From: Pseudomonas purpurea
GTDB lineage: Bacteria; Pseudomonadota; Gammaproteobacteria; Pseudomonadales; Pseudomonadaceae
Length of the DNA: 64,000 nt
Reading direction: 5' to 3'
Assembly (NCBI RefSeq): GCF_039908635.1
Contig: NZ_CP150918.1
Span: 620,001 to 684,000, forward strand
The translations under genes and the position numbers were made by a program. The notes under the pieces are model-generated. The model had not been told where the DNA came from. It ran no database searches and saw nothing but the letters and a program-made list of their open reading frames with translations. Positions 19,254-29,145 of this stretch are shown piece after piece; the stretch's first letter is position 1; the number at the start of each line of letters is the position of its first letter.

Positions 19254-19796
19254 ATGCAAAACCCGCAGAACCTGATTTGGATCGACCTGGAAATGACCGG
19301 TCTGAACCCTGACACCGACGTCATCATCGAGATGGCCACCATTGTCACCGACAGCAACCTCAACACCCTGGCCGAAGGCCCGGTGATCGCGATTCACCAC
19401 AGTGATGAGATCCTGGCCGGCATGGACGAGTGGAATACCCGTCAACATGGCGGCTCGGGCCTGACCCAGCGAGTGCGCGACAGCCGCATCAGTATGGCTG
19501 AAGCCGAAGCCGAAACCATCGCGTTCCTGGAGCAGTGGGTGCCCAAGGGCAAGTCGCCGATCTGTGGCAACAGCATTTGCCAGGACCGCCGCTTCCTTTA
19601 TACCCACATGAAATCGCTGGAAAGCTATTTCCACTACCGCAACCTGGACGTCTCGACCCTCAAGGAACTGGCGGCACGCTGGGCTCCAGATGTGCGCGAC
19701 AGCTTCAAGAAAGGCAGCACGCACCTGGCGCTGGACGATATCCGCGAATCCATCGCCGAGCTGCAGCACTACCGCAAGCATTTCATCAAGTTCTGA
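19254..19796 (+). CDS. orn: Oligoribonuclease
   Basis: A 180-residue DEDDh 3'-5' exoribonuclease that degrades short oligoribonucleotides, including pGpG from cyclic-di-GMP breakdown. Exo I is WIDLEMTGL with Asp11 and Glu13; the later acidic and histidine ligands lie in FCSIC-like and [14 protein letters not shown] segments ([13 protein letters not shown] and the C-terminal HLALDDI). The length and start ([11 protein letters not shown]) match Pseudomonas Orn. In Pseudomonas this enzyme is needed to finish pGpG turnover, so it is functionally tied to cyclic-di-GMP signalling. Confidence 0.97.
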   Translation: MQNPQNLIWIDLEMTGLNPDTDVIIEMATIVTDSNLNTLAEGPVIAIHHSDEILAGMDEWNTRQHGGSGLTQRVRDSRISMAEAEAETIAFLEQWVPKGKSPICGNSICQDRRFLYTHMKSLESYFHYRNLDVSTLKELAARWAPDVRDSFKKGSTHLALDDIRESIAELQHYRKHFIKF

Positions 19797-19809
19797 TACA
19801 GCGGCGTTT

Positions 19810-19932
19810 TGTGGCGAGGGAGCTTGCTCCCGTTCGGCGGCGCAGCAGTCGTAAAGCACTGCGAGTGCGGTGTGACTGAAAGAATGCAGGGGAGCGCTTC
19901 GCACTCCAGCGGGAGCAAGCGCCCTCGCCACA
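19810..19932. repeat. REPIN, TGTGGCGAGG type
   Basis: Inward pair of REP arms 13 bases after the orn stop; the right arm has one change (GCGCCCTCGCC). It fills most of the gap before the TRIC-type gene. Confidence 0.85.
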
Positions 19933-20006
19933 GGTACTGTGATTGCCCTCTTCTGGTGCCGATCCGAAATGGCTAGACTGCGCGCCTTCTCGTAAGGACC
20001 GCCGCC

Positions 20007-20618
20007 ATGTTGCTGATGCTCTACCTGATCGCCATTACCGCTGAAGCCATGACCGGCGCGTTGTCTGCCGGGCGTCGAGGCATGGACTGGTTTGGCGTGG
20101 TGCTGATTGCCTGTGTCACGGCCCTGGGCGGCGGTTCGGTGCGCGACGTGCTGCTCGGCCATTACCCGCTGACCTGGGTCAAGCACCCGGAATACCTGGT
20201 GCTGACCTCCGTCGCGGCGATGTTCACGGTGTTCACCGCCCGCTGGATGCGTCATCTGCGTTCGCTGTTCCTGGTGCTCGACGCCGTGGGGCTGGTGGCG
20301 TTCACCCTGATCGGCTGCATGACTGCGCTGGAAATGGGCCACGGCATGGTGGTGGCGTCGGTCAGCGGTGTGATCACGGGCGTGTTCGGCGGCATCCTGC
20401 GGGATATTTTCTGTAACGATATCCCGCTGATCTTCCGTCGCGAGCTGTACGCCAGCGTCTCATTCGCTGCCGCGTGGTGTTACATGTTCTGCCTTTATCT
20501 GGAACTGCCCGGCGAACAGGCGATCCTCATCACTCTGTTTGGCGGCTTCCTGTTGCGCTTGCTGGCCATTCGTTTCCACTGGGAAATGCCCAAGTTCGTC
20601 TACAACGACGAACATTGA
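20007..20618 (+). CDS. TRIC-type trimeric cation channel family protein
   Basis: A 203-residue membrane protein of the UPF0126/TRIC family with about seven hydrophobic segments. Two internal repeats each carry the glycine-rich signature: GGGSVRDVLLG near residue 47 and GGILRDIFCNDIP near 130, as in bacterial TRIC channels and YicG. Ion conduction is inferred from the family; a glycine-transport role has also been suggested for related proteins. The stop overlaps the 3' end of the convergent queG gene by 19 bases. It appears to be a single-gene unit with its own upstream region after a REPIN. Confidence 0.85.
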   Translation: MLLMLYLIAITAEAMTGALSAGRRGMDWFGVVLIACVTALGGGSVRDVLLGHYPLTWVKHPEYLVLTSVAAMFTVFTARWMRHLRSLFLVLDAVGLVAFTLIGCMTALEMGHGMVVASVSGVITGVFGGILRDIFCNDIPLIFRRELYASVSFAAAWCYMFCLYLELPGEQAILITLFGGFLLRLLAIRFHWEMPKFVYNDEH

Positions 20619-21679
20619 CGGCTGGCGTGCTGTTTGAGCGCCCACTCCACATGTTCGCGCACCAGTTCTGAGGGATAGTCCGCCCGCGCCTTCAAGGCTT
20701 CCAGCACCGGGATCGTCGAAGGTGCATTGCCCAGGCCCACGGCCAGGTTGCGCAACCAGCGCTCATAACCGGCGCGGCGCAGCGGTGAGCCTTCGGTGCT
20801 GCTGAGGAACTTGTCCTCGTCCCACATGAACAGTTCGGCCAGCTCGGCGTTGTCCAGGTTGTGGCGCGGCGTGAAGTCGCTTTCGCCGGACGGCCGGGCG
20901 AAACGGTTCCACGGGCAGACAATCTGGCAGTCATCGCAACCGAATACCCGATTGCCGATCAGTGGCCGCAAGTCTTCGGGGATCGCGCTTTTCAGTTCGA
21001 TCGTCAGGTAGGAAATGCAGCGCCGGGCGTCCAGCACGTATGGGCCTATGAAGGCGTTGGTCGGGCAGATATCGAGGCACGCCGTGCAGCGGCCGCAGTG
21101 TTCGGTGCTGTGGGGCGGGTCCACGGGCAGCGGCAGGTCGACGAACAGTTCGCTCAAGAAGAAGTAGCTGCCGGCCTTGCGGTTGAGCACCAGGGTGTTT
21201 TTGCCGATCCAGCCGAGACCGGCCTGTTCGGCGATGGCCTTTTCCAGCACGGGCGCGCTGTCGACGAAGGCGCGATAACCGAAAGGCCCGATGACTTGCT
21301 GGATCTTCTCGGCCAACTGTTGCACGCGTTTGCGGATCAGCTTGTGGTAGTCGCGGCCCAAGGCGTAACGCGAGACGTAGGCTTTTGCAGGTTGTGCCAG
21401 GCGCTGGGCCATTTGCGTATCGCCCGGCAGGTAATCCATGCGCAACGACACCACGCGCAAAGTACCCGGCACCAGTTCGTCGGGGTGCGAGCGTTTGCTG
21501 CCATGGGCGGCCATGTATTCCATCTCGCCGTGGTAGCCGGCTTCGAGCCAGCGCTCCAGGTGTTGTTCATGCTCGGCGAGGTCCAGGCCACTGATGCCGA
21601 CTTGTTGAAAGCCCAACTCGCGGCCCCAGTCCTTGATCGATTGGGCGAGGGCGGGCAGATCAGTGGTAATAGCAGGCAT
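20600..21679 (-). CDS. queG: Epoxyqueuosine reductase
   Basis: A 359-residue cobalamin-dependent iron-sulfur enzyme catalysing the last step of queuosine synthesis in tRNA. Two ferredoxin-like clusters are visible: CGRCTACLDICPTNAF near residue 195, and CDDCQIVCPWNRF near 245. A HEAT-like C-terminal region (LRRAGYERWLRNLAVGLGN) binds tRNA in the family. ATG 21679 (MPAITTDLPALAQ) is favoured over an upstream start that would run into the divergent gene's promoter. It is divergent from nnrD with a 63-base gap, the E. coli arrangement of queG and nnr. Confidence 0.93.
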   Translation of the reverse strand: MPAITTDLPALAQSIKDWGRELGFQQVGISGLDLAEHEQHLERWLEAGYHGEMEYMAAHGSKRSHPDELVPGTLRVVSLRMDYLPGDTQMAQRLAQPAKAYVSRYALGRDYHKLIRKRVQQLAEKIQQVIGPFGYRAFVDSAPVLEKAIAEQAGLGWIGKNTLVLNRKAGSYFFLSELFVDLPLPVDPPHSTEHCGRCTACLDICPTNAFIGPYVLDARRCISYLTIELKSAIPEDLRPLIGNRVFGCDDCQIVCPWNRFARPSGESDFTPRHNLDNAELAELFMWDEDKFLSSTEGSPLRRAGYERWLRNLAVGLGNAPSTIPVLEALKARADYPSELVREHVEWALKQHASRQCSSL

Positions 21680-21742
21680 GAGACGAGAGAAACCGGGGCT
21701 GAGGTGCGTATAATTCTGCCAGACATCGGAGCCCGAAGACGC

Positions 21743-22603
21743 ATGCCGCAGACAAAACACGATTTACCCGACGTTCAGTCGCTGACCCCGGCCACTGTGC
21801 CGACGCTTTTTGCACGTTCGCCGAGCGCCCATAAAGGCGAGTTTGGCCATGTGCTGTTGATCGGTGGCGACCGTGGTTTCGGCGGGGCGATCCTGTTGAG
21901 CGCACAAAGCGCCCTGCGCAGCGGGGCGGGCCTGGTCTCGGTGGCCACCCGTAGCGAACACGTCCCGGCGGCGCTGGCCCGCTTGCCGGAAGCGATGGTG
22001 CTGGGCACGTCGTCGGCCAACCAACTGATGGGCTTGCTGGATCAGGCCTCGGTGCTGGTGGTGGGGCCGGGGTTGGGGCAAGGTGCCTGGGGACGCAGCC
22101 TGTTGTCGGCGGCGGCCAATGCGCCGCGGCCGCAAGTCTGGGACGCCGATGCGCTGAACCTGTTGGCTCAGGGGGGCGTCAGCCTGCCGAAAGACTGCGT
22201 GATCACACCGCATCCGGGCGAGGCGGCGCGCCTGTTGGGGATTTCGACAGCTGAGGTTCAGGCGGATCGTCTTACCGTTGCGCGCGCGCTGTGCAAAAAA
22301 TTCAATGCAGTGGCTATCTTGAAAGGGGCGGGCAGTTTGATCGCCAGCCCCGATGGCCGTGTTTTTCGGTGTGATCGCGGGCATCCGGCCATGGCCACTG
22401 CTGGCCTGGGCGATGTGCTGGCCGGGTTGGTCGGCGCATTGCTGGCCCAGGGCATGACCGCGTTTGAGGCAGCCTCGCTCGCCGTCTGGTTGCACGCCAT
22501 GGCCGGTGAACATCAAGGCCTGCTCGGTCGGGGGCTGGCGGCCAGCGATCTGATTCCCACCATTCGTCAGTTGCTGGAGGAGCAAGCACCGTGTCTGAAG
22601 TAA
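21743..22603 (+). CDS. nnrD: ADP-dependent NAD(P)H-hydrate dehydratase
   Basis: A 286-residue ribokinase-like protein repairing hydrated NAD(P)H. It holds the dehydratase half only: GEFGHVLLIGGDRGFGGA near the start, the GPGLGQGAWG loop, TPHPGEAARLLG, and the catalytic-type AMATAGLGDVLAGLVGALLAQG. The N-terminal epimerase half found in bifunctional Nnr is absent, and no epimerase gene is in the window. A long open frame runs upstream antisense to queG, but ATG 21743 is supported by homology and by the divergent layout. It overlaps tsaE by 13 bases. Confidence 0.88.
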   Translation: MPQTKHDLPDVQSLTPATVPTLFARSPSAHKGEFGHVLLIGGDRGFGGAILLSAQSALRSGAGLVSVATRSEHVPAALARLPEAMVLGTSSANQLMGLLDQASVLVVGPGLGQGAWGRSLLSAAANAPRPQVWDADALNLLAQGGVSLPKDCVITPHPGEAARLLGISTAEVQADRLTVARALCKKFNAVAILKGAGSLIASPDGRVFRCDRGHPAMATAGLGDVLAGLVGALLAQGMTAFEAASLAVWLHAMAGEHQGLLGRGLAASDLIPTIRQLLEEQAPCLK

Positions 22604-23061
22604 CCCTGTATCTGGCCAATGAAGAGGCCATGGTTGCCTTGGGCACCCGCATCGCTCAAATCACCCGGGGGCACGGGATCATCTTTCTGGACGGTGACCT
22701 GGGCGCGGGTAAAACCACCCTGTCGCGAGGCATCATCCGTGGGTTGGGGCACGTAGGGTCGGTCAAGAGCCCGACCTTTACCCTGGTCGAGCCCTATGAA
22801 ATCGGTGAGGTCCGTGCTTTCCACTTCGACCTCTATCGGTTGGTCGATCCTGAAGAACTTGAGTACCTGGGGATTCGTGACTACCTCGAAGACGACGCAC
22901 TGTGCCTGATCGAGTGGCCTCAAAAGGGTGCAGGCTTTTTGCCAAAGCCTGACCTGACCATTACCATTACACCCCATGACAGCGGGCGTTCGCTGACTCT
23001 CTTGCCCCAAGGCTCGCGTGGCGAGACCTGGTGTGCCGCTTTGGCATTGGAATTCAAATAA
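22591..23061 (+). CDS. tsaE: tRNA t6A synthesis ATPase TsaE
   Basis: A 156-residue P-loop ATPase needed with TsaB, TsaC and TsaD for threonylcarbamoyl modification of tRNA A37. The Walker A is GDLGAGKTTLSRG, followed by VKSPTFTLVEPYE and FHFDLYRLVDPEE, the family's Walker B region. The start is GTG 22591, with GGAGGA 22576-22581 upstream; it lies inside nnrD, indicating coupling. The amiB start follows the stop within 16 bases. Confidence 0.94.
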   Translation: MSEVTLYLANEEAMVALGTRIAQITRGHGIIFLDGDLGAGKTTLSRGIIRGLGHVGSVKSPTFTLVEPYEIGEVRAFHFDLYRLVDPEELEYLGIRDYLEDDALCLIEWPQKGAGFLPKPDLTITITPHDSGRSLTLLPQGSRGETWCAALALEFK

Positions 23062-23076
23062 ATGATGGGGTTAGGT

Positions 23077-24498
23077 ATGCGCTTTCGCGCGTTGGTTGCT
23101 GTCGTAGGACTATTGCTTACGGCACTGGCCGTCGACGCCGTGGCTGCAACAAAGGTCAACAGTGTTCGCCTGTGGCGGGCGCCGGATAACACGCGACTGG
23201 TGTTTGACCTCACTGGCCCGGTCCAGCACAGCGTTTTTACCCTGACATCCCCGGATCGCCTGGTGATCGACATCAACGGAGCGACCCTCGGCGCACCGCT
23301 GAAAGTCTCCACGGCGAACACCCCGATCACGGCCATGCGGTCGGCCCAGCGCACGCCGACTGACTTGCGGGTGGTCATCGACCTGAAAAAAGCCGTCACC
23401 CCGAAAAGCTTCGTGCTGGCGCCGAACGCACAGTACGGCAATCGTCTGGTGGTCGACCTGTTCGACAACGCCGCCGACGCCGCGCCGCCACCTGCGCCAA
23501 CTCCGACGCCGACCGTGGCCACGGTGCCTGCCGTCCCGGTAACTCCGGCCGAACCGTCCATCAAACTGCCGCCGGCCCCGGCGGGCAAGCGCGACATCAT
23601 TGTGGTCATCGACGCCGGTCACGGCGGTGAAGACCCGGGCGCCTCGGGCTCCCGTGGTCAGCGCGAGAAAGATGTGGTGCTGGCCATTGCCCGCGAACTG
23701 CAGCGTCAGGTCAACGGTATGAAAGGCTTCCGCGCCGAACTGACCCGTACCGGCGACTACTTCATTCCGCTGCGCGGCCGTACCGAGATCGCCCGCAAGA
23801 AGGGCGCCGATCTGTTCGTCTCGATCCACGCCGATGCCGCACCGTCCGCCGCCGCGTTTGGCGCCTCGGTGTTTGCCCTGTCCGAGCGCGGTGCCACTTC
23901 GGAGACCGCGCGTTGGCTGGCCGACAGCGAAAACCGTTCCGACCTGATCGGCGGCGCCGGCAACGTCAGCCTCGACGACAAGGACCGGATGCTGGCGGGC
24001 GTGTTGCTCGACCTGTCGATGACGGCCTCGCTGACCTCCAGCCTGAACGTCGGGCAAAAAGTCCTGAGCAACATTGGCCGTGTCACGCCGCTGCACAAAC
24101 AGCGCGTCGAGCAGGCCGGGTTCATGGTGCTCAAGTCGCCGGATATTCCGTCGATCCTGGTAGAAACCGGATTTATCTCCAACGCCAACGAAGCTTCGAA
24201 ACTGGCGGCGTCCAGCCACCAGCAGGCGCTGGCGCGCTCCATCAGCAGCGGCGTGCGGCAGTTCTTCCAGCAGAATCCGCCACCGGGCACTTACATCGCC
24301 TGGCTGCGTGACTCCGGCAAGATCGCCCAAGGCCCGCGCGACCACCGGGTCAATCCGGGGGAAACCCTGGCCATGATCGCCGTGCGTTATCAGGTGTCCG
24401 CAAGCACCCTGCGCAGCGCCAATAACCTCAAGAGCGATGAGCTCAAGGTTGGCCAGAACCTGACGATTCCGGGCACTGAGTTGGCGGCCAAGGAATGA
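23077..24498 (+). CDS. amiB: N-acetylmuramoyl-L-alanine amidase
   Basis: A 473-residue periplasmic cell-division amidase. The signal peptide ([19 protein letters not shown], cleavage near ..VAA) is followed by an AMIN domain (residues about 25-140), a proline-rich linker, and an Amidase_3 zinc domain: [21 protein letters not shown] and [10 protein letters not shown] carry the His/Glu ligands. A C-terminal LysM ([17 protein letters not shown]) binds peptidoglycan. ATG 23077 is preferred over ATG 23062 because it begins directly at the signal peptide. The position before mutL matches E. coli amiB. The stop overlaps mutL (ATGA). Confidence 0.93.
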   Translation: MRFRALVAVVGLLLTALAVDAVAATKVNSVRLWRAPDNTRLVFDLTGPVQHSVFTLTSPDRLVIDINGATLGAPLKVSTANTPITAMRSAQRTPTDLRVVIDLKKAVTPKSFVLAPNAQYGNRLVVDLFDNAADAAPPPAPTPTPTVATVPAVPVTPAEPSIKLPPAPAGKRDIIVVIDAGHGGEDPGASGSRGQREKDVVLAIARELQRQVNGMKGFRAELTRTGDYFIPLRGRTEIARKKGADLFVSIHADAAPSAAAFGASVFALSERGATSETARWLADSENRSDLIGGAGNVSLDDKDRMLAGVLLDLSMTASLTSSLNVGQKVLSNIGRVTPLHKQRVEQAGFMVLKSPDIPSILVETGFISNANEASKLAASSHQQALARSISSGVRQFFQQNPPPGTYIAWLRDSGKIAQGPRDHRVNPGETLAMIAVRYQVSASTLRSANNLKSDELKVGQNLTIPGTELAAKE

Positions 24499-26408
24499 AC
24501 GACGCCGTGATCAATAGCGCCCGCATCGAACTGCTCAGCCCACGGCTGGCGAACCAGATCGCCGCCGGTGAAGTGGTTGAGCGCCCGGCCTCGGTCATCA
24601 AGGAGTTGCTGGAAAACAGCCTCGACTCCGGCGCCCGGCGGATCGACGTCGATGTGGAGCAGGGCGGCGTCAAGCTGCTGCGGGTCCGCGACGACGGCAG
24701 TGGCATTTCAGCCGATGACCTGCCGCTGGCCCTGGCTCGTCACGCCACCAGCAAGATTCGCAACCTGGAAGACCTTGAACAGGTCATGAGCCTGGGGTTT
24801 CGCGGTGAGGCGCTGGCGTCGATCAGCTCCGTGGCGCGTCTGACCCTGACCTCGCGTACCCGCGATGCGGATCAGGCCTGGCAAGTCGAGACCGAAGGCC
24901 GGGACATGGCGCCTCGCGTACAGCCGGCCGCCCATCCGGTGGGCACCTCGGTGGAAGTGCGCGACCTGTTTTTCAACACCCCGGCGCGGCGTAAATTCCT
25001 CAAGACCGAAAAAACCGAATTCGATCACCTGCAAGAAGTGATCAAGCGCCTGGCCCTGGCGCGCTTCGACGTGGCCTTCCATCTGCGTCACAACGGCAAA
25101 ACCATCCTCAGCCTGCACGAGGCTCATGATGATGCGGCCCGTGCCCGGCGAGTGGCCGCGATCTGCGGCGCGGGTTTCCTGGAACAGGCGCTGCCCATCG
25201 AAATCGAGCGCAATGGCCTGCATTTGTGGGGCTGGGTCGGGTTGCCGACCTTTAACCGCAGCCAGGCGGACTTGCAGTACTTTTTTGTGAATGGCCGCGC
25301 GGTGCGCGACAAACTGGTGGCCCATGCGGTGCGCCAGGCGTATCGCGACGTGCTGTTCAACGGTCGGCACCCGACGTTCGTGCTGTTTTTCGAAGTTGAT
25401 CCGGCGGGCGTCGATGTCAACGTGCACCCGACCAAGCACGAAGTGCGTTTCCGTGACGGGCGCATGGTTCACGACTTCCTCTACGGCACCTTGCACCGTG
25501 CCTTGGGCGATGTGCGTCCGGAAGATCATCTGGCCGCGCCCGTCGCGACTCCCGGCATGGTCCGGCCCACCGGGCTCGATGCCGGTGAGTTCGGCCCGCA
25601 GGGCGAAATGCGCCTGGCCGCCAATGCGTTGCTGGAGCAACCTCAAGCGCAACCGTCCTTCAATACCACGGCAGGTTCGGGCGCTGGCGCCGGTTATCAG
25701 TATCAATACACCCCGCGACCTCAGTCCGGCGTTCCCGTCGCTGAAGCCCAGGCGGCCTATCGCGAGTTCTTCGCGCCGTTGCCCGAGGCCAGCGCGGCCG
25801 CGCTGCCGGACGGTCAGGGCGATATCCCGCCGCTGGGTTATGCACTGGCGCAGCTCAAGGGTATCTACATTCTCTCGGAAAACGCCCAGGGGCTGGTGCT
25901 GGTGGACATGCACGCGGCTCACGAGCGGATCATGTACGAACGCCTGAAAGTCGCCATGGCCAGCGAAGGCCTGAGCGGTCAGCCGCTGCTGGTGCCGGAG
26001 TCTCTGGCGGTCAGTCAGCGTGAAGCCGACTGCGCCGAAGAACACGTCGCGTGGTTCCAGCGCCTGGGCTTCGAGTTACAGCGCCTTGGCCCGGAAACCC
26101 TGGCCATCCGGCAGATCCCGGCACTGCTCAAGCAGGCTGAGGCCAACCGGTTGGTGGGCGACGTACTGTCGGACTTGATGGAATACGGCACCAGCGACCG
26201 GATTCAGGCTCACCTGAACGAACTGCTCGGGACCATGGCCTGCCACGGCGCCATCCGCGCCAACCGGCGCCTGGCCCTGCCGGAAATGAACGGACTGCTG
26301 CGTGACATGGAAAACACCGAGCGCAGCGGCCAATGCAACCATGGCCGACCGACCTGGACCCAGCTGGGCCTGGACGATCTGGACAAACTGTTCTTGCGCG
26401 GTCGTTGA
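24495..26408 (+). CDS. mutL: DNA mismatch repair protein MutL
   Basis: A 637-residue GHKL ATPase that links MutS recognition to strand removal. N-terminal motifs: [25 protein letters not shown] and [10 protein letters not shown]. The C-terminal dimerisation domain carries [12 protein letters not shown], which fits the metal-endonuclease motif DxHA(x)2E(x)4E found in MutL of organisms lacking MutH, including Pseudomonas, so this MutL is probably a nicking endonuclease. The final GQCNHGRP motif is also part of the site. The linker (about 345-430) is Gln/Ala-rich. It overlaps amiB and miaA by a few bases. Confidence 0.96.
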   Translation: MNDAVINSARIELLSPRLANQIAAGEVVERPASVIKELLENSLDSGARRIDVDVEQGGVKLLRVRDDGSGISADDLPLALARHATSKIRNLEDLEQVMSLGFRGEALASISSVARLTLTSRTRDADQAWQVETEGRDMAPRVQPAAHPVGTSVEVRDLFFNTPARRKFLKTEKTEFDHLQEVIKRLALARFDVAFHLRHNGKTILSLHEAHDDAARARRVAAICGAGFLEQALPIEIERNGLHLWGWVGLPTFNRSQADLQYFFVNGRAVRDKLVAHAVRQAYRDVLFNGRHPTFVLFFEVDPAGVDVNVHPTKHEVRFRDGRMVHDFLYGTLHRALGDVRPEDHLAAPVATPGMVRPTGLDAGEFGPQGEMRLAANALLEQPQAQPSFNTTAGSGAGAGYQYQYTPRPQSGVPVAEAQAAYREFFAPLPEASAAALPDGQGDIPPLGYALAQLKGIYILSENAQGLVLVDMHAAHERIMYERLKVAMASEGLSGQPLLVPESLAVSQREADCAEEHVAWFQRLGFELQRLGPETLAIRQIPALLKQAEANRLVGDVLSDLMEYGTSDRIQAHLNELLGTMACHGAIRANRRLALPEMNGLLRDMENTERSGQCNHGRPTWTQLGLDDLDKLFLRGR

Positions 26409-27379
26409 TGAGCCAACTCCCTCCAGCGATTTTTCTGATGGGCCCGACTGCTGCGGGCAAGACCGATCTGGCCATCGAACTGACCAAAGTCCTGCCTTGC
26501 GAGCTGATCAGCGTCGATTCGGCCCTGGTTTACCGTGGCATGGACATCGGCACCGCCAAACCTTCAAAGGACGTGTTGGCTGAATTTCCCCATCGGTTGA
26601 TCGATATTCTCGACCCGGCCGAGAGTTATTCGGCCGCAGATTTCCGTCGTGACGCCCTCGAGGCCATGGCGGACATCACTTCGCGGGGCAAGATTCCGCT
26701 GCTGGTCGGCGGCACAATGCTCTATTACAAGGCTTTGCTTGAAGGCCTGGCGGACATGCCAGCGGCCGATCCGCAGGTGCGCGCCGAGATCGAAGAAGAG
26801 GCTGCACGCCTTGGCTGGCAAGCCTTGCACGATCAGTTGGCGGTCATCGACCCGGAGTCGGCGGCGCGAATTCATCCCAACGATCCGCAGCGGCTCAGCC
26901 GGGCGCTGGAAGTCTACCGTGTGAGCGGCCAGAGCATGACCGTGCACCGCCAGCGACAATCTGCGCAAAGTACTGAAGCAGCCGCTTCGGGACGGGGACA
27001 ATTGCCCTATACTGTCGCGAACTTGGCCATCGCTCCGGCGAACCGTCAGGTACTGCATGAGCGCATTGAACAAAGATTCACACAAATGTTGGAACAGGGA
27101 TTCATCGACGAGGTCGTAGCCCTGCGTAAGCGAAGTGATCTGCATGCAGGGTTGCCGTCTATACGCGCGGTAGGCTACCGACAAGTCTGGGATCACCTGG
27201 ATGGCAAGCTGACGTCAGCCGAGATGCAGGAGCGTGGAGTCATTGCCACGCGCCAATTGGCGAAGCGCCAGTTCACCTGGCTGCGCAGTTGGGCTGATGT
27301 TCATTGGTTGGACAGCCTCGATTGCGACAATCTGCCACGCGCCTTGAAATACCTCGGGACCATCTCCATATTGAGCTGA
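26408..27379 (+). CDS. miaA: tRNA dimethylallyltransferase
   Basis: A 323-residue enzyme transferring a dimethylallyl group to A37 of tRNAs that read UNN codons. The P-loop is [14 protein letters not shown], followed by [17 protein letters not shown] and the [16 protein letters not shown] segment. The start is ATG 26408, which overlaps the mutL stop (TGATG); an earlier in-frame start would lie deep within mutL. The length equals that of Pseudomonas MiaA. The hfq gene follows after 95 bases with its own leader, as in other gammaproteobacteria. Confidence 0.95.
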   Translation: MSQLPPAIFLMGPTAAGKTDLAIELTKVLPCELISVDSALVYRGMDIGTAKPSKDVLAEFPHRLIDILDPAESYSAADFRRDALEAMADITSRGKIPLLVGGTMLYYKALLEGLADMPAADPQVRAEIEEEAARLGWQALHDQLAVIDPESAARIHPNDPQRLSRALEVYRVSGQSMTVHRQRQSAQSTEAAASGRGQLPYTVANLAIAPANRQVLHERIEQRFTQMLEQGFIDEVVALRKRSDLHAGLPSIRAVGYRQVWDHLDGKLTSAEMQERGVIATRQLAKRQFTWLRSWADVHWLDSLDCDNLPRALKYLGTISILS

Positions 27380-27474
27380 GTCCTTGCAATTGCCGTCTAT
27401 CCTTGGGGGTGTGACGGTCACAGAGCCATCTGTTTACCTATTTTTATTATTGAATCCTTAAAGGAGTGCGGCAC

Positions 27475-27735
27475 ATGTCAAAAGGGCATTCGCTACAAGA
27501 CCCTTACTTGAATACTTTACGTAAAGAGAAAGTGGGGGTTTCCATCTATCTGGTCAACGGGATCAAGCTGCAAGGTACGATCGAGTCCTTCGACCAATTC
27601 GTGATCCTGCTGAAAAACACCGTCAGCCAGATGGTTTACAAGCACGCTATCTCGACAGTGGTGCCGGTTCGTCCAATTCGTCTGCCAAGTGCAACCGAAT
27701 CCGAACAGGGTGACGCTGAGCCAGGTAACGCCTGA
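27475..27735 (+). CDS. hfq: RNA chaperone Hfq
   Basis: An 86-residue Sm-like hexamer-forming RNA chaperone. The first Sm motif is [25 protein letters not shown] at residues 28-48, and the second is [10 protein letters not shown]. Gln8 (SLQDPYLN) and Lys56-His57 of the proximal face are present. The C-tail is short ([11 protein letters not shown]), the Pseudomonas type. ATG 27475 has AAGGAG 27461-27466 at 8 bases; a possible earlier ATG at 27466 lies on top of the ribosome site. It is followed by hflX after 12 bases, so hfq-hflX co-transcription is likely. Confidence 0.97.
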   Translation: MSKGHSLQDPYLNTLRKEKVGVSIYLVNGIKLQGTIESFDQFVILLKNTVSQMVYKHAISTVVPVRPIRLPSATESEQGDAEPGNA

Positions 27736-27747
27736 TAGGAGTCTCCT

Positions 27748-29049
27748 TTGTTCTTTGAGCGCCACGGTGGTGGTGAACGGGCAATCCTCGTTCACTTGGA
27801 TGGTCAGGACCCTGAGGCGCGCGAAGATCCGCAGGAGTTTCAGGAGTTGGCTTTATCGGCCGGCGCCGAGACCGTCGCGTTTGTTAGCGTGCCGCGTCAT
27901 CGGCCAACCGCCAAATACCTGATTGGTAGCGGCAAGGTCGAGGAACTGCGCGACCAGGTCAAAGCCGAGAAGGTCGATCTGGTGATTTTCAATCACATCC
28001 TCACGCCCAGTCAGGAACGCAACCTCGAACGTGTTTTCGAGTGCCGCGTGATCGACCGCACGGGTCTGATTCTCGATATTTTCGCCCAACGCGCCCGCAC
28101 CCATGAAGGCAAGCTCCAGGTCGAACTGGCCCAGCTTGAACACATGAGTACGCGCCTGGTTCGCGGCTGGACTCACCTTGAGCGGCAGAAGGGTGGTATC
28201 GGTCTGCGCGGTCCGGGTGAAACTCAACTGGAAACCGACCGGCGTCTCCTGCGGGTTCGCCTGCGGCAGATCAAGGGGCGGCTGGAAAAGGTCCGCAGCC
28301 AGCGTGAGCAGGCTCGTCGCGGCCGCAAACGTGCGGATATCCCTTCGGTTTCACTGGTGGGTTATACCAACGCCGGCAAATCGACACTGTTCAACTCGGT
28401 GACCGATTCCGATGTGTTCGCCGCCGACCAGTTGTTCGCCACGCTCGACCCGACATTGCGTCGACTCGAACTCGATGACCTCGGTCCAATCGTGCTGGCC
28501 GACACCGTGGGCTTCATTCGGCACCTGCCGCACAAACTGGTCGAGGCATTTCGGGCTACGCTCGAAGAGTCGAGCAACTCCGACCTGCTGTTGCACGTGA
28601 TCGATGCCCATGAACCCGAGCGCATGGCCCAGATCGAACAGGTCATGGTGGTGCTGGGTGAAATCGGTGCGCAGGACTTGCCGATCCTGGAGGTCTACAA
28701 CAAACTCGACCTGCTTGAGGGCGTAGAGCCGCAGATCCAGCGCGATGCCGATGGCAAACCGCAACGGGTCTGGTTGTCGGCGCGTGACGGCCAGGGTCTG
28801 GACCTGCTCAAACAAGCCATTGCGGAACTGCTGGGCGATGACCTGTTCGTCGGCACCTTGCGCTTGCCGCAGCGTTTTGCTCGACTGCGGGCACAGTTTT
28901 TTGCGCTCGGTGCGGTACAGAAAGAAGAACACGACGAAGAAGGCATCAGTTTGCTGGCCGTTCGTTTGCCGCGAGTCGAACTCAATCGGCTGGTGAGCCG
29001 CGAAGGCATGCAGCCGCTGGAATTCATCGAGCAACACACTTTGCAATAA
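27748..29049 (+). CDS. hflX: GTPase HflX
   Basis: A 433-residue ribosome-associated GTPase that splits stalled or stressed ribosomes. Features in order: HflX N-terminal domain with GSGKVEELRDQVKAE, a coiled glycine-rich linker with GPGETQLETDRR, then the G domain with G1 GYTNAGKSTLFN, G3 DTVGFIRHLP and G4 NKLD. The start is TTG 27748 with AGGAG 27737-27741 six bases away; homologues begin MFFERHGGGE. It lies between hfq and hflK. Confidence 0.95.
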   Translation: MFFERHGGGERAILVHLDGQDPEAREDPQEFQELALSAGAETVAFVSVPRHRPTAKYLIGSGKVEELRDQVKAEKVDLVIFNHILTPSQERNLERVFECRVIDRTGLILDIFAQRARTHEGKLQVELAQLEHMSTRLVRGWTHLERQKGGIGLRGPGETQLETDRRLLRVRLRQIKGRLEKVRSQREQARRGRKRADIPSVSLVGYTNAGKSTLFNSVTDSDVFAADQLFATLDPTLRRLELDDLGPIVLADTVGFIRHLPHKLVEAFRATLEESSNSDLLLHVIDAHEPERMAQIEQVMVVLGEIGAQDLPILEVYNKLDLLEGVEPQIQRDADGKPQRVWLSARDGQGLDLLKQAIAELLGDDLFVGTLRLPQRFARLRAQFFALGAVQKEEHDEEGISLLAVRLPRVELNRLVSREGMQPLEFIEQHTLQ

Positions 29050-29145
29050 AAGCCCGAAAAAGCGGTTGTGCCGCTTAGTCAGGCATTCTGTAGCATTGGT
29101 CGGCGCGCCGTGGGCGCGTCTTTGCTTTATCAGATGGAGAGCGCT

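Noticed and set aside
20861..21742. N-terminal extension of nnrD as an epimerase domain
   Set aside because: The extension is antisense to queG and shows no epimerase motifs; the true start is ATG 21743.
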